From JAVWJP01 sp036638975 (lineage in GTDB: Bacteria > Bacillota > Clostridia > Oscillospirales > Ruminococcaceae), in the NCBI GenBank assembly GCA_036638975.1, contig JAVWJP010000010.1, positions 1-64,000 on the forward strand: a stretch of 64,000 nt of DNA, in the 5' to 3' direction. Position 1 is the stretch's first letter, and each line of letters starts with the position of its first letter. The position numbers were made by a program, and so were the translations under genes. The notes under the pieces are model-generated. The model did not search any database, had not been told where the DNA came from, and saw only the letters and a program-made list of their open reading frames with translations. Below are positions 1 to 8,271 of the stretch, in pieces.

Positions 1-60
1 GATGAAATTCTACGCTTGAGTGCGCTAATTTTTCATGTTTACTTTACAGTGCCTTAATTA

Positions 61-765
61 TTATTTTACTATAGTGCCAATCTCATCGCCCATTACGGCA
101 CGTACAATATTTTGCGGGTCATCTACGCTAAAAACTAATATTGGTATGCTGTTGTCGCGGCACATAGAGGCAGCCGTGCTGTCCATTACGCCAAGCTCTT
201 GAGATAATATTTCGGCAAAGCTTAGGTTATCATATTTTATAGCATCTGCATTAATATGTGGGTCGCTGTCATAAACACCGTCTACCTTTGTTGCCTTCAT
301 AATAATATCGGCTTCAATTTCGGCTGCTCTAAGCGATGATGCTGTATCTGTAGAAAAAAACGGGTTACCCGTGCCGCAGCCAAAAATAACAACTCTGCCT
401 TTTTCTAAATGCCGCAAGGCGCGCCCGCGCACATAAGGCTCGGCAATTGCCTGCATAGATATTGCCGTCTGAACCCGCACCTCTACGCCAAGCTGCTCAA
501 GGGCATCTGCAAGCGCCAAAGAGTTTATAACAGTGGCAAGCATTCCCATGTGGTCAGCTCTTGTTCTGTCCATTTGTCCGCTTGCACGTCCGCGCCAAAA
601 GTTGCCGCCGCCAACGACTATAGCTATCTCGACTCCCATTTTCCACGCATCTCTTATGCTGGCACAAATCTTTAACACGGTGTCAAAATCCAGCCCTGTT
701 TTTTTATCGCCCGCAAGTGCCTCGCCGCTAAGCTTTAAAAGTATTCGTTTATATTTTACAGCCAT
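61..765 (-). CDS. pyrH: UMP kinase (uridylate kinase)
   Basis: Phosphorylates UMP to UDP with ATP in pyrimidine nucleotide synthesis; the bacterial enzyme is a cytosolic hexamer of the amino-acid-kinase fold. The 234-residue length is typical. The N-terminus KRILLKLSGEALAG carries the conserved Lys/Gly phosphate-binding motif, VVGGGNFWRG follows around residues 50-60, and GTGNPFFSTDTA around 130-140 is the UMP-binding signature. The ATG is preceded by GGAGG. It is the third gene after rpsB and tsf, a classic Firmicute order; frr would be expected next but lies beyond the window edge. A terminator between tsf and pyrH suggests only part of the transcripts reach it. Confidence 0.97.
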   Translation of the reverse strand: MAVKYKRILLKLSGEALAGDKKTGLDFDTVLKICASIRDAWKMGVEIAIVVGGGNFWRGRASGQMDRTRADHMGMLATVINSLALADALEQLGVEVRVQTAISMQAIAEPYVRGRALRHLEKGRVVIFGCGTGNPFFSTDTASSLRAAEIEADIIMKATKVDGVYDSDPHINADAIKYDNLSFAEILSQELGVMDSTAASMCRDNSIPILVFSVDDPQNIVRAVMGDEIGTIVK

Positions 766-862
766 TCATTATAGCCTCCATTTTTATTATACTTATCTTA
801 TTATACATCTCTATATATTTTACAATAACCGCACCATGATGTAAAGGGTTTAAACAAATAAA

Positions 863-895
863 AACGCAGAGGCCATAATAAAACAGCCTCTGCGT
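863..895 (-). terminator. Intrinsic terminator between tsf and pyrH
   Basis: On the - strand an 11-bp perfect stem (AACGCAGAGGC pairing with GCCTCTGCGTT) closes a ~11-base loop and is followed by TTTTTATTTGTTT. This is a strong rho-independent terminator placed after tsf and before pyrH, so pyrH is probably expressed by partial read-through or from its own promoter. Confidence 0.85.
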
Positions 896-907
896 TAAAA
901 CTTTAAT

Positions 908-1834
908 TTATTTCATCATTCCGGCAACTTCATCTGCAAAGTTGTCCTCGCGTTTTTCAAGACCCTCGCCTTTTTCAAAACGAACAAACGATTTGATTGA
1001 AACTGCACCGCCAAGCTCTTTTGCGGTATCTGTAACAAACTGACCTACAGAAATATCGCCATTTTTGATAAATGCTTGGTCAATTAGGCAGTTTTCTTTA
1101 AAGAATTTTTTAATTTTACCGGATATCATTTTTTCTTGTACCTGTGCAGGCTTATTTTTTGTTTTTTCGTCATTCTGCATTTGAACAAGCATAATTTCTT
1201 TTTCTTTTTCAATAACCTCTGCCGGTACTGTTTCTTCGCTTAAATAAGCAGGAGCAATTGCGGCAATTTGCATAGCTACGTCTTTTGCCATGTCTTTAAA
1301 CTCTGCCTTTGCCGATACAGCCGCATCAGCATCAAAAAGAACCATAACGCCGATTCTGCCCTCGCCGTGAACATAAGTTACGATGTCGCCCTCATAGCGC
1401 TCAAAGCGGCGAACCTTCATGTTTTCGCCAATTGTAAGAATTTTTTCGCGAAGTTCTTCCTCTATTGTTTCGTCAAGCCCAGAAGCTTTACACGCCAAAA
1501 GCGCTTCAACATCAGCGGGGTTTTGCTCGGCAACAGTTTTAGCACAATTATCTACAAAGGCTTTAAATTTATCGTTTTTTGCAACAAAGTCGGTTTCGGC
1601 ATTTACTTCTATTACTACACCAATTTTTTTAGCCTCGTCAACATATGCTGCAACCATACCCTCGGCAGCTATTCTGCCTGCTTTTTTTGCCGCTGCCGCA
1701 AGACCTTTTTCACGAAGCAGCTCTATAGCCTTTTCCATATCTCCATCGGCCTCGGTAAGAGTTTTTTTGCAGTCCATCATTCCGCAGCCTGTTCTCTCAC
1801 GGAGTGCCTGCACATCTTTTGCTGTAAAAGCCAT
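908..1834 (-). CDS. tsf: Translation elongation factor Ts
   Basis: Nucleotide exchange factor for EF-Tu. The N-terminal UBA-like domain (AKDVQALRERTGCGMMDCKK, residues 5-24) contains the family signature, followed by the hallmark TDFVAKND motif near residue 80 that contacts EF-Tu. At 308 residues it is of normal length. It starts at an ATG behind AGGAGG and follows rpsB by ~100 bp containing a hairpin. Gene order rpsB-tsf-pyrH is conserved across bacteria and supports the call. Confidence 0.97.
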   Translation of the reverse strand: MAFTAKDVQALRERTGCGMMDCKKTLTEADGDMEKAIELLREKGLAAAAKKAGRIAAEGMVAAYVDEAKKIGVVIEVNAETDFVAKNDKFKAFVDNCAKTVAEQNPADVEALLACKASGLDETIEEELREKILTIGENMKVRRFERYEGDIVTYVHGEGRIGVMVLFDADAAVSAKAEFKDMAKDVAMQIAAIAPAYLSEETVPAEVIEKEKEIMLVQMQNDEKTKNKPAQVQEKMISGKIKKFFKENCLIDQAFIKNGDISVGQFVTDTAKELGGAVSIKSFVRFEKGEGLEKREDNFADEVAGMMK

Positions 1835-1887
1835 TTTATATTCCTCCTGTTAAAAAATAGTTTATTTGTTATATAGTTATATGCCGC

Positions 1888-1917
1888 AAAATGCCCGAGC
1901 AAAAGGCACGGGCATTT
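1888..1917 (-). terminator. Hairpin between rpsB and tsf (partial terminator/attenuator)
   Basis: A 9-bp stem (AAATGCCCG / CGGGCATTT) with an 11-base loop lies in the rpsB-tsf spacer. The T tract after it on the - strand is short (TTTT then GCGG), so it is more likely a weak attenuator or mRNA-stabilising hairpin than a full stop, consistent with tsf being co-transcribed with rpsB. Confidence 0.55.
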
Positions 1918-1938
1918 TAAGACTTTTATGTTTAAAAA

Positions 1939-2697
1939 TTATTCCGCTGTTTTTTCAGGTGCTTCTGCTACTTCGGCTTCTGCCACTTTTGCTGCGGCTT
2001 CGGGTGCCGATGTGCTGCCCTGACGACCTTCAATGATAGCATCTGCCATAGTACCGGCTATAAGCTTAACCGCACGGATAGCATCATCATTGCCCGGTAT
2101 AACGTAATCTACTTCGTCCGGGTCACAGTTTGTATCTACTATTGCAACTATTGGAATACCAAGCTTCTTTGCCTCTGCAACAGCAATTTTTTCTTTACGT
2201 GGGTCAACTACAAACATTGCTCCGGGCAGCTTCTTCATTTCTTTAATGCCGCCCATAAATTTTTCAAGCTTTTCTATTTGAAGCTCAAGCTTTATAACTT
2301 CTTTTTTAGGAAGTCTGTCAAATGTTCCGTCTTCTTCCATCTTGTGAAGCTGTGCCAAACGCGAAATTCTGCGCTGAATTGTTTTAAAGTTTGTAAGCAT
2401 TCCGCCAAGCCATCTTGCATTTACAAAATGTGCACCTGCACGCTCGGCTTCTTCTTTAACCGATTCACCCGCTTGTTTTTTTGTTCCTACAAAAAGAACC
2501 TCGCCGCCGTTTGACGAAACCTCGCGCACAAACATATAAGCGTCCTCAAGTTTTTTAACGGTTTTCTGCAAATCAATAATGTAAATGCCGTTACGCTCTG
2601 TGAAGATATAAGGTGCCATTTTAGGGTTCCAACGTCTTGTCTGATGCCCAAAATGGACACCTGCTTCGAGAAGCTGCTTCATTGATACTACTGACAT
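1939..2697 (-). CDS. rpsB: 30S ribosomal protein S2
   Basis: Component of the small ribosomal subunit that binds late near the mRNA exit platform. MKQLLEAGVHFGHQTRRWNP at the N-terminus is the S2 signature, and FVVDPRKEKIAVAEAKKLGI near residue 165 is the second conserved block. The 252-residue length is normal; the C-terminal ~25 residues are an Ala/Glu-rich tail common in Firmicutes. The ATG follows AAGGAGG at good spacing. It heads the rpsB-tsf-pyrH operon, with its own strong promoter at 2837-2865 and a ~130-nt untranslated leader that could serve S2 autoregulation (inferred from leader length only). Confidence 0.97.
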   Translation of the reverse strand: MSVVSMKQLLEAGVHFGHQTRRWNPKMAPYIFTERNGIYIIDLQKTVKKLEDAYMFVREVSSNGGEVLFVGTKKQAGESVKEEAERAGAHFVNARWLGGMLTNFKTIQRRISRLAQLHKMEEDGTFDRLPKKEVIKLELQIEKLEKFMGGIKEMKKLPGAMFVVDPRKEKIAVAEAKKLGIPIVAIVDTNCDPDEVDYVIPGNDDAIRAVKLIAGTMADAIIEGRQGSTSAPEAAAKVAEAEVAEAPEKTAE

Positions 2698-2836
2698 GAT
2701 AATTTCCTCCTTCGGTTTTTACCGCCGCCGTGTTTTTTAAGCTGCCCACAGCACCTGTAATTGCACAAGTGCCACCACGAAAAGCTTTAACACTGCGTGT
2801 GTTTTTTTATATTGCAGCACAGCTACAACAGCAGTT

Positions 2837-2865
2837 ATTATAACACAATTCTTTTATTATTGCAA
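2837..2865 (-). promoter_or_regulatory. Sigma-A promoter of rpsB operon
   Basis: Read on the - strand: TTGCAA (2865-2860), a 17-base spacer and a perfect TATAAT (2842-2837). It overlaps the stop-codon end of ylmC and gives a leader of about 130 nt before rpsB, longer than needed for translation alone. The leader (2698-2830) contains several GC-rich self-complementary segments, but I could not assign it to a known S2-leader fold. Confidence 0.8.
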
Positions 2866-3138
2866 GTTTTCAAAGAATGTTTTTTTCTTTCGCGGCTGTT
2901 TTTGGCAAAAATTTACCAAAATTGTGTCTTCGCCGATTATTTCTATGTTTTCCCACGGTATTATTATGTCGTCCTCACGCCCAAAAAGCCCAAAAAATTT
3001 AAGCTTTCCAAAAATAACTATGCACAAAACGCGCGCAGTACAAGTATCCAGTTCTATATCATTAACGCACCCTAAGCGACAACCGTCCTTTATATTAATA
3101 ACATCTCTGTAGCATAAATCTTTTACTCTCACCTGCAT
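2857..3138 (-). CDS. YlmC/YmxH family PRC-barrel sporulation protein
   Basis: A 93-residue protein of the YlmC/YmxH family, small PRC-barrel-like proteins found in spore-forming Firmicutes, often near sigma-E/sigma-G genes; the molecular role is not established. Diagnostic segments are VRVKDLCYRDVINIKDG at residues 4-20 and GREDDIIIPWENIEIIGEDT near 65-85. I chose the ATG at 3138 rather than a TTG 21 bases upstream because an AGGCAGGG Shine-Dalgarno lies 6 bases before it and the family begins at this point. It is divergent from sigG, with the repeat array between them. Confidence 0.88.
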   Translation of the reverse strand: MQVRVKDLCYRDVINIKDGCRLGCVNDIELDTCTARVLCIVIFGKLKFFGLFGREDDIIIPWENIEIIGEDTILVNFCQKQPRKKKTFFENLQ

Positions 3139-3186
3139 ACAAAGCCCTGCCTTTCTCAAAAAGCATTTTGCGTAATCATATAATCA

Positions 3187-3553
3187 TATGCACAGGACAA
3201 GAGAAAAAATTACCGCTTTATTTTGTCCTCGCCGCCGCAGGCGGTGAGGGTCGTTTTTTAATTATAATTATATGCAACCGCACAAGAGAAAAAATTACCG
3301 CTTTATTTTGTCCTCGCCGCCGCAGGCGGTGAGGGTCGTTTTTTAATTATAATCATATGCAACCGCACAAGAAAAAAATTACCGCTTTATTTTGTCATCG
3401 CCGCCGCAGGCGGTGAGGGTCGTTTTTTAATTATAATTATATGCAACCGCACAAGAGAAAAAATTACCGCTTTATTTTGTCCTCGCCGCCGCAGGCGGTG
3501 AGAGTTGTTTTTTAATTATAATCATATGCACAGTACAAGAGAAAAAATTACCA
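3187..3553. repeat. Tandem array of four ~85-bp units with GC-rich hairpins
   Basis: Units start at 3187, 3271, 3356 and 3440 (periods 84, 85, 84, 85), with a partial fifth copy at 3525-3553. They are almost identical apart from single-base changes. Each contains CCTCGCCGCC, a GCA loop and GGCGGTGAGG, followed on the + strand by GTCG and TTTTTTAATT, so each unit is a canonical + strand intrinsic terminator. The remainder is AT-rich and includes TATAATT-like stretches. There are no variable spacers, so it is not a CRISPR. The array fills the gap between divergent ylmC and sigG; I see no ORF in it. Confidence 0.93.
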
Positions 3554-3563
3554 TTGTAAAGTC

Positions 3564-3594
3564 TGTATTAAAAAAAGAATTCTCCCCCATACTC
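3564..3594 (+). promoter_or_regulatory. Candidate sigma-G/sigma-F promoter of sigG
   Basis: TGTATT (3564-3569), an 18-base spacer and CATACTC (3588-3594) resemble the forespore consensus (roughly TGHATR and CATACTA). Predicted transcription would begin near 3600-3602, inside the hairpin that blocks the sigG ribosome-binding site, so this transcript would lack the blocking arm. The match is imperfect (4/6 and 6/7), and assignment is by position and similarity. Confidence 0.5.
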
Positions 3595-3621
3595 ACACAG
3601 AATGAATCTGTTTTGGGGGAG
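3582..3621 (+). promoter_or_regulatory. Hairpin sequestering the sigG Shine-Dalgarno
   Basis: CTCCCCCA (3582-3589) is fully complementary to TGGGGGAG (3614-3621), which contains the whole sigG ribosome-binding site. An inner stem ACAGA (3597-3601) / TCTGT (3607-3611) closes a 5-base loop. The start codon ATG at 3630 is 8 bases beyond the G-rich arm. In any transcript that begins upstream of 3582 the ribosome-binding site would be buried. Confidence 0.8.
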
Positions 3622-3629
3622 TGTTTTTT

Positions 3630-4403
3630 ATGTATTACATGAACAAGGTAGAAATATGCGGTGTAAACACTGCAAAGCTGCCAACTTTAAAAGAGGCAGA
3701 AACGCGCGAGCTTTTGGCAAAGGCACAGCATGGAGATTTAAAAGCTCGCGAAAAGCTTATACAGTGCAACCTGCGCTTGGTGTTAAGCGTTGTACAAAAG
3801 TTTTCTAACCGAGGCGAAAACATGGACGATTTGTTTCAGGTTGGCTGCATAGGGCTTATAAAGTCTATAGATAACTTTAATTTAGAGATGGACGTGCGCT
3901 ACAGTACCTATGGAGTTCCGATGATTATAGGAGAAATACGCAGATATCTGCGCGACAACAACTCTGTACGTGTAAGCCGTTCGCTGCGCGACACCGCATA
4001 CAAGGCAATGCAAACCAAAGAGCGCCTTACAAGCCTTTACAATAAAGAACCGACTATAGAGCAGATTGCAAAGGAAATGGACATGAAAAAGCACGAGGTG
4101 GTGCTTGCTTTGGAGGCTATTGTAGAGCCTGTTTCTCTGTTTGAGCCTGTATATTCAGATTCTGGTGACACCATATATGTAATGGACCAAGTGGGCGATA
4201 AAAACGGAGAAAGCAATTGGCTTGAAGAAATTGCTTTAAAAGAGGCTATAACCAACCTAAACGAGCGCGAAAAGCGCATACTTTCGCTGCGCTTTTTTAA
4301 GGGCAAAACACAAATGGAGGTTGCCGAGGAGGTTGGAATTTCGCAAGCACAGGTAAGCCGGCTTGAAAAATGTGCCCTAACAAAAATAAAAAAACAAATT
4401 TAA
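3630..4403 (+). CDS. sigG: RNA polymerase sporulation sigma factor SigG
   Basis: Late forespore-specific sigma-70 family factor that drives SASP, germination and late forespore genes. The N-terminal NKVEICGVNTAKLPTL is the sigma-G-specific leader (anti-sigma CsfB/SpoIIAB contact region); NLRLVLSVVQKF and DLFQVGCIGLIKSIDNFN are region 2, and GKTQMEVAEEVGISQAQVSR is the region 4 helix-turn-helix. I place the start at ATG 3630 because GGGGGAG sits 8 bases upstream; an earlier GTG (3621) overlaps that Shine-Dalgarno and a later ATG (3639) is too far. In Bacillus sigG directly follows sigE; here the type IV pilus operon lies between them and sigG is on the opposite strand. Confidence 0.97.
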   Translation: MYYMNKVEICGVNTAKLPTLKEAETRELLAKAQHGDLKAREKLIQCNLRLVLSVVQKFSNRGENMDDLFQVGCIGLIKSIDNFNLEMDVRYSTYGVPMIIGEIRRYLRDNNSVRVSRSLRDTAYKAMQTKERLTSLYNKEPTIEQIAKEMDMKKHEVVLALEAIVEPVSLFEPVYSDSGDTIYVMDQVGDKNGESNWLEEIALKEAITNLNEREKRILSLRFFKGKTQMEVAEEVGISQAQVSRLEKCALTKIKKQI

Positions 4404-4405
4404 TA

Positions 4406-4852
4406 TTATTTTATTTTTGTTACCTCATAAGTAAGATCACCACTTGTAGACTTAGTAATTACCACTTTTTTATTTTGTTCTATATTGTAATATGCCAGAT
4501 ATGTTACGTCATAAGTATTTGGATCACAATATGCCAAAATTTTTTCTTTGTTTCCGTCTATCGTCTTACCGACAAAGCTTTGCATTTGTATTGGGTCTAC
4601 TATTATTTTTGTAGCTGAAGATTCTCCTGTATGAAGTGTTTTTCCGTCATAGCCTTTGCTGGCGGTAGCTTGTGCAGCAGCGTACCAAGAGCGAGCTTCA
4701 GAGATTAACTGCTTGTCTTTTGCTTCATCTATGTAGCCTGTAAGCGCAGGTATAGATATTGCAGCTAAAATAGCCAATATGACAAGTACAACTATAACTT
4801 CCACAAGAGTAAAGCCGCTTTTGCTTTTCATTTTTTTAATCATCTTGTTCAT
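4406..4852 (-). CDS. Type IV prepilin (operon-distal copy)
   Basis: A 148-residue class III-signal prepilin: short Lys-rich leader, cleavage site SG|FTLVEV with the conserved Glu at +5, and a hydrophobic alpha-1 helix (VIVVLVILAILAAISIPALT). Its N-terminal ~45 residues are nearly identical to the five pilins at the other end of the operon, while the C-terminal ~100 residues are unique. It is the last gene of the pilus operon, after pilT, and abuts sigG tail to tail with only two bases between stops. Either ATG 4852 or the in-frame ATG at 4843 could be used. Likely a minor pilin; the role is inferred. Confidence 0.92.
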   Translation of the reverse strand: MNKMIKKMKSKSGFTLVEVIVVLVILAILAAISIPALTGYIDEAKDKQLISEARSWYAAAQATASKGYDGKTLHTGESSATKIIVDPIQMQSFVGKTIDGNKEKILAYCDPNTYDVTYLAYYNIEQNKKVVITKSTSGDLTYEVTKIK

Positions 4853-4864
4853 ATTAATTCACCT

Positions 4865-5923
4865 TTATATTTGCAGATATTGCCGCAACTCGCGCGGGTT
4901 ACTGCTTTTTTCAATAGCTGCTTCCATTGTAATACGCCCATCACGCACAAGCTTTGCAAGGCTTGAATCCAGTGTGTGCATACCCAGTGCCGCACCCGAT
5001 TGCATTACGCTACCAAGCTGATGGCATTTGCTCTCGCGTATCAGGCTAAGGGCCGCATCTGTTCCAAGCAAAATTTCGGTAACCGCAACACGCCCGTCTT
5101 CGTTTGCAAGAGGTACAAGCTGCTGCGTTATTATACCCTTTAAAACACTTGCAAGCTGTGTGCGTATTTGCCCCTGATTATGCGGCGGAAAGACATCTAT
5201 TATTCTGTCAACGGTTTGCGCTGCCCCTGTTGTATGTAAGGTAGAAAGCACCAAATGCCCTGTTTCGGCAGCGGTTACAGCAGCCGCTATAGTTTCGTAA
5301 TCGCGCATCTCCCCCAGCAGAATTACGTCCGGGTCTTCGCGCAATGCAGAGCGCAAAGCGCCCGCAAAGCTATCAACATCTGTGCCAATTTCGCGCTGAT
5401 GTATCATTGCCTGCTGATGCTTATGCACATATTCTATAGGGTCCTCTATAGTTATGATATGGCAATGCCGTTTTTTATTTATATAATCTATCATTGCGGC
5501 AAGTGTTGTAGATTTACCGCTGCCGGTTTGCCCCGTGACTAGAATAAGCCCGCGCGGTTCATCGGCAAGTTTTTTTAAAACGGGAGGTAAATCAAGCTCC
5601 TCAAGCGAGGGTATATGGTCGTTTAGTATACGTATAGCCGCACACAATTTACCCATTTGATGGTAAACATTTACGCGCTGACGCTCACCTGTAGGTGTAG
5701 ATAGACAAAAATCAAGGTCTTTGCCGTTGTCAATAAACTCGTGGCGCTGCTCAGAATCAAGCATAGAGAGTATAATGCGGTTGTTTTCTTCCTCTGACGA
5801 TTGTATTTGCGCTTTTTGTAAAATTCCAAGGTGACGAAACACAGGCGGAAGCTCTGCGGTCAGGTGAATATCAGAACAATTGTGGCTTCTTGCATAGCTT
5901 ATAAGTTCAAAAATCGTCGGCAT
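4865..5923 (-). CDS. pilT: Type IV pilus retraction ATPase PilT
   Basis: Hexameric cytoplasmic ATPase that depolymerises the pilus and powers twitching and DNA or surface retraction. At 352 residues it is of PilT size. GQTGSGKST near residue 130 is Walker A, DPDVILLGEMRD near 195 holds Walker B and the Asp box, and STLHTTGAAQTVDRIIDVFP is the His box. The C-terminus contains the AIRE-like retraction region (AVTEILLGTDA). Presence of PilT argues for a true retractile pilus rather than a ComG-type pseudopilus. It follows pilB by 12 bases. Confidence 0.96.
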   Translation of the reverse strand: MPTIFELISYARSHNCSDIHLTAELPPVFRHLGILQKAQIQSSEEENNRIILSMLDSEQRHEFIDNGKDLDFCLSTPTGERQRVNVYHQMGKLCAAIRILNDHIPSLEELDLPPVLKKLADEPRGLILVTGQTGSGKSTTLAAMIDYINKKRHCHIITIEDPIEYVHKHQQAMIHQREIGTDVDSFAGALRSALREDPDVILLGEMRDYETIAAAVTAAETGHLVLSTLHTTGAAQTVDRIIDVFPPHNQGQIRTQLASVLKGIITQQLVPLANEDGRVAVTEILLGTDAALSLIRESKCHQLGSVMQSGAALGMHTLDSSLAKLVRDGRITMEAAIEKSSNPRELRQYLQI

Positions 5924-5935
5924 AAAGCATCTCCC

Positions 5936-7624
5936 CTATTCAACATAATATGTAAGCTTTAGTAACTCCTCTATTGTTGTAACTCCGTCCTCAACTAGGT
6001 CCAGCATACTGTCCTTTAGGGTTTTCATATGCTGCTTTGTAATTGCATATTCGTATATGGTATCTATAGAGGCTTTTTCGGAAATCATTCGCCTTATGCT
6101 TTTGTCTATGGCAACAATTTCGTGAATAGCAACGCGCCCTTTATAGCCTGTGTTGTTGCAAAGGTGACAGCCTTTACCGCGCCGTACCTTTGTAATGCCC
6201 GCGCGCAGTTCTTTTTCTTCTGTTTCGTCAGGCGTGTATTCATAGGCGCAGTTTGGGCAAACCTTGCGCACAAGTCGCTGTGCCACAATGCCCACCAGCG
6301 AGTTTGCTATAAGGTACGGAGGCAGCTCCATGTCCTCTAAGCGCACTATAGATGAAACTGCGTCGTTTGTATGCAGCGTAGAGAGAACAAGGTGTCCTGT
6401 TATAGCCGCACGAACAGAAATCTGTGCGGTTTCGTTGTCGCGGGTTTCGCCCACCATTATAACGTCAGGGTCTTGCCGTAAAAGCGCACGCAAGCCTGTT
6501 TCAAACGACAGCCCCGCCATATTGTTAACTTGCATTTGGTTTATTCGCGGAATATTGCGCTCTACAGGGTCTTCTATTGTAGAAATATTCACCTGTTTTT
6601 TTGCAAGGTATTCAAGCGCCATATAAAGCGTTGTGGTTTTACCGCTTCCTGTAGGGCCTGTAAGGTAAACTATACCATGCGGGTTTTGCAGCATAGTAAT
6701 CATTTTTTTGTAGTTTTGGGGGTCCATTCCAAACTGCCCCGCCTGGTCTATTTTAGTGTTGGTAGAAAGAAAACGAAGCACTGCTTTTTCGCCGTAAACC
6801 GTCGGAATAAGCGACACACGAATATTCATTTCAAAGCCTTCTACCATCGTCCTAAAATGACCGTCCTGCGGGCTTCTTTTTTCGGCAATATCAAGGTTTG
6901 AAAGTATTTTTATACGCGCCACCAGCGACTGATGCAGCTTTTTTGCAAGCGTAATATATTCTATAATCATGCCGTCAATTCTCATACGTACAGTGGTATT
7001 TTCTTCAAATGGTTCTATATGAATATCACTGGCGCCTGTGCTGTAGCCACGTACCAAAAGCGAATTTAAAAGCTTTACCACAGGTGCTGAATCATCACCC
7101 TCAAAAGCGTTTACAACAAGAGAGCCTGCAAAATCCGCAGCAGCGGTGTTTGCCTGCTTTGCCGCCTGCTTTGCTTCAAGCTCGGCATAATAATAATCTA
7201 TAGCTTCCGATATAGCCGCCTTTTCAGAAAGACAAACCTCAAGCGACATATTGGTTATTTGTCGAATATCCTCTACAGCATAAAAGTTAAGCGGGTCGCT
7301 TAGCGCAACAGTAAGCCTGTCATCTTGCTTGCCAATACCTATAACATTGTATTTTACTGCAATTGGTTTAGGTATGCAGTTTACAGCATCTACCGCTATG
7401 GGGTATGTTTGCAGCTTTACAAGCTTTAGGTGCAGCTTTTGCCCCAATGCCTCCAGCATTTGATGCTCGGTAACAAAGCCCATTTCAATTAAAAGTGCAC
7501 CTAAGCGCTTTGAACGGTCCTTGCTTTGTGCCTCAAGTGCATCATCAAGCTGCTTTTGCGTAATATAGCCATATTCTTTTAGCACTTCACCAATAGGTAT
7601 ATTCTTCAAAACTTCACATCCCAA
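5936..7624 (-). CDS. pilB: Type IV pilus assembly ATPase PilB/GspE
   Basis: Extension motor that drives pilin polymerisation. The 562 residues contain an N-terminal MshEN/GspE-N domain (GEVLKEYGYITQKQLDDALE), Walker A GPTGSGKTTT near residue 325, DPDVIMVGETRDNETA with Walker B, and a tetracysteine zinc site CPNC...CHLC characteristic of GspE/PilB. The MshEN domain can bind c-di-GMP in relatives, which would fit the riboswitch upstream, but I did not verify its binding motif. The start is uncertain: TTG at 7624 or an in-frame TTG at 7609; neither has a strong Shine-Dalgarno. Confidence 0.96.
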   Translation of the reverse strand: MGCEVLKNIPIGEVLKEYGYITQKQLDDALEAQSKDRSKRLGALLIEMGFVTEHQMLEALGQKLHLKLVKLQTYPIAVDAVNCIPKPIAVKYNVIGIGKQDDRLTVALSDPLNFYAVEDIRQITNMSLEVCLSEKAAISEAIDYYYAELEAKQAAKQANTAAADFAGSLVVNAFEGDDSAPVVKLLNSLLVRGYSTGASDIHIEPFEENTTVRMRIDGMIIEYITLAKKLHQSLVARIKILSNLDIAEKRSPQDGHFRTMVEGFEMNIRVSLIPTVYGEKAVLRFLSTNTKIDQAGQFGMDPQNYKKMITMLQNPHGIVYLTGPTGSGKTTTLYMALEYLAKKQVNISTIEDPVERNIPRINQMQVNNMAGLSFETGLRALLRQDPDVIMVGETRDNETAQISVRAAITGHLVLSTLHTNDAVSSIVRLEDMELPPYLIANSLVGIVAQRLVRKVCPNCAYEYTPDETEEKELRAGITKVRRGKGCHLCNNTGYKGRVAIHEIVAIDKSIRRMISEKASIDTIYEYAITKQHMKTLKDSMLDLVEDGVTTIEELLKLTYYVE

Positions 7625-7633
7625 AACTAAATA

Positions 7634-8245
7634 TTAGCTCTTTACAGTGTATACATACATAGCTTTTGTCAGTACAGGTATTTTTTTTATGTCGGTTTTC
7701 CCATCATTTACGGGGGTTTCGGTATCGGCTTCTTTTATAAAATTTTCGTAAAGCTTTAAGTTTATAAGCTCTATGGTAGAGCCTGTGCGGTAAACCGCAT
7801 CACCATCGGGGTTTCTTACAGTAAGAGAAACCTCTACTAAGTTCTCTTTATACCCGCGCGTATTAAGTTCTAATGTATAGTCGTTATAAAACTGCTCTCC
7901 GTAAAGGTCTACAACTGTGTCGTCGCCTGCTTTTTTAAACAAAAGATGCCCTTTTTGCTCACCCTCCTCCGTACCAACCCATATGGCGTTTTTGTCTTGC
8001 GGAGGAACAGCCTTAGTGCTGTCATCAAATATTCTAAGCTCTGTTGCATATGTAAGCTGCTCGCCTATAAAGCGGTAAACCTCATCACCTATAGCCTTTG
8101 CATTATTCATTTTAGCACCGGAAGCAAAAGAATTAAAGGACGAAATAATAATTCCTGTAATCATAGTCATGGCTATAGCCGAAACTGCCATAGCAACTAT
8201 AACCTCTACAAGCGTAAAACCACCTGTGTTCTTTTTCATCTTCAC
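7634..8245 (-). CDS. PilW-like minor pseudopilin
   Basis: 203 residues beginning with a Lys-rich leader and GG|FTLVEVIVAMAVSAIAMT, a class III prepilin signal with Glu+5. The remainder has a C-terminal beta-rich segment without cysteines. Position next to a PilV-like and a PilX-like gene matches the minor pilin cluster (PilV/W/X) that primes pilus assembly in other bacteria. The specific letter is assigned by order, not by detectable similarity. Confidence 0.8.
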   Translation of the reverse strand: MKMKKNTGGFTLVEVIVAMAVSAIAMTMITGIIISSFNSFASGAKMNNAKAIGDEVYRFIGEQLTYATELRIFDDSTKAVPPQDKNAIWVGTEEGEQKGHLLFKKAGDDTVVDLYGEQFYNDYTLELNTRGYKENLVEVSLTVRNPDGDAVYRTGSTIELINLKLYENFIKEADTETPVNDGKTDIKKIPVLTKAMYVYTVKS

Positions 8246-8271
8246 CCCGCCCTTGCTGCAATTTATAACTG

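Noticed and set aside
1..60. Possible start of frr downstream of pyrH
   Set aside because: The 60 bases available contain an ATG followed by an early stop and no recognisable ribosome recycling factor sequence.
3187..3553. Possible CRISPR array from ~85-bp periodic repeats
   Set aside because: The complete unit repeats with no unique spacers, and units are longer than CRISPR repeats; no cas genes are near.
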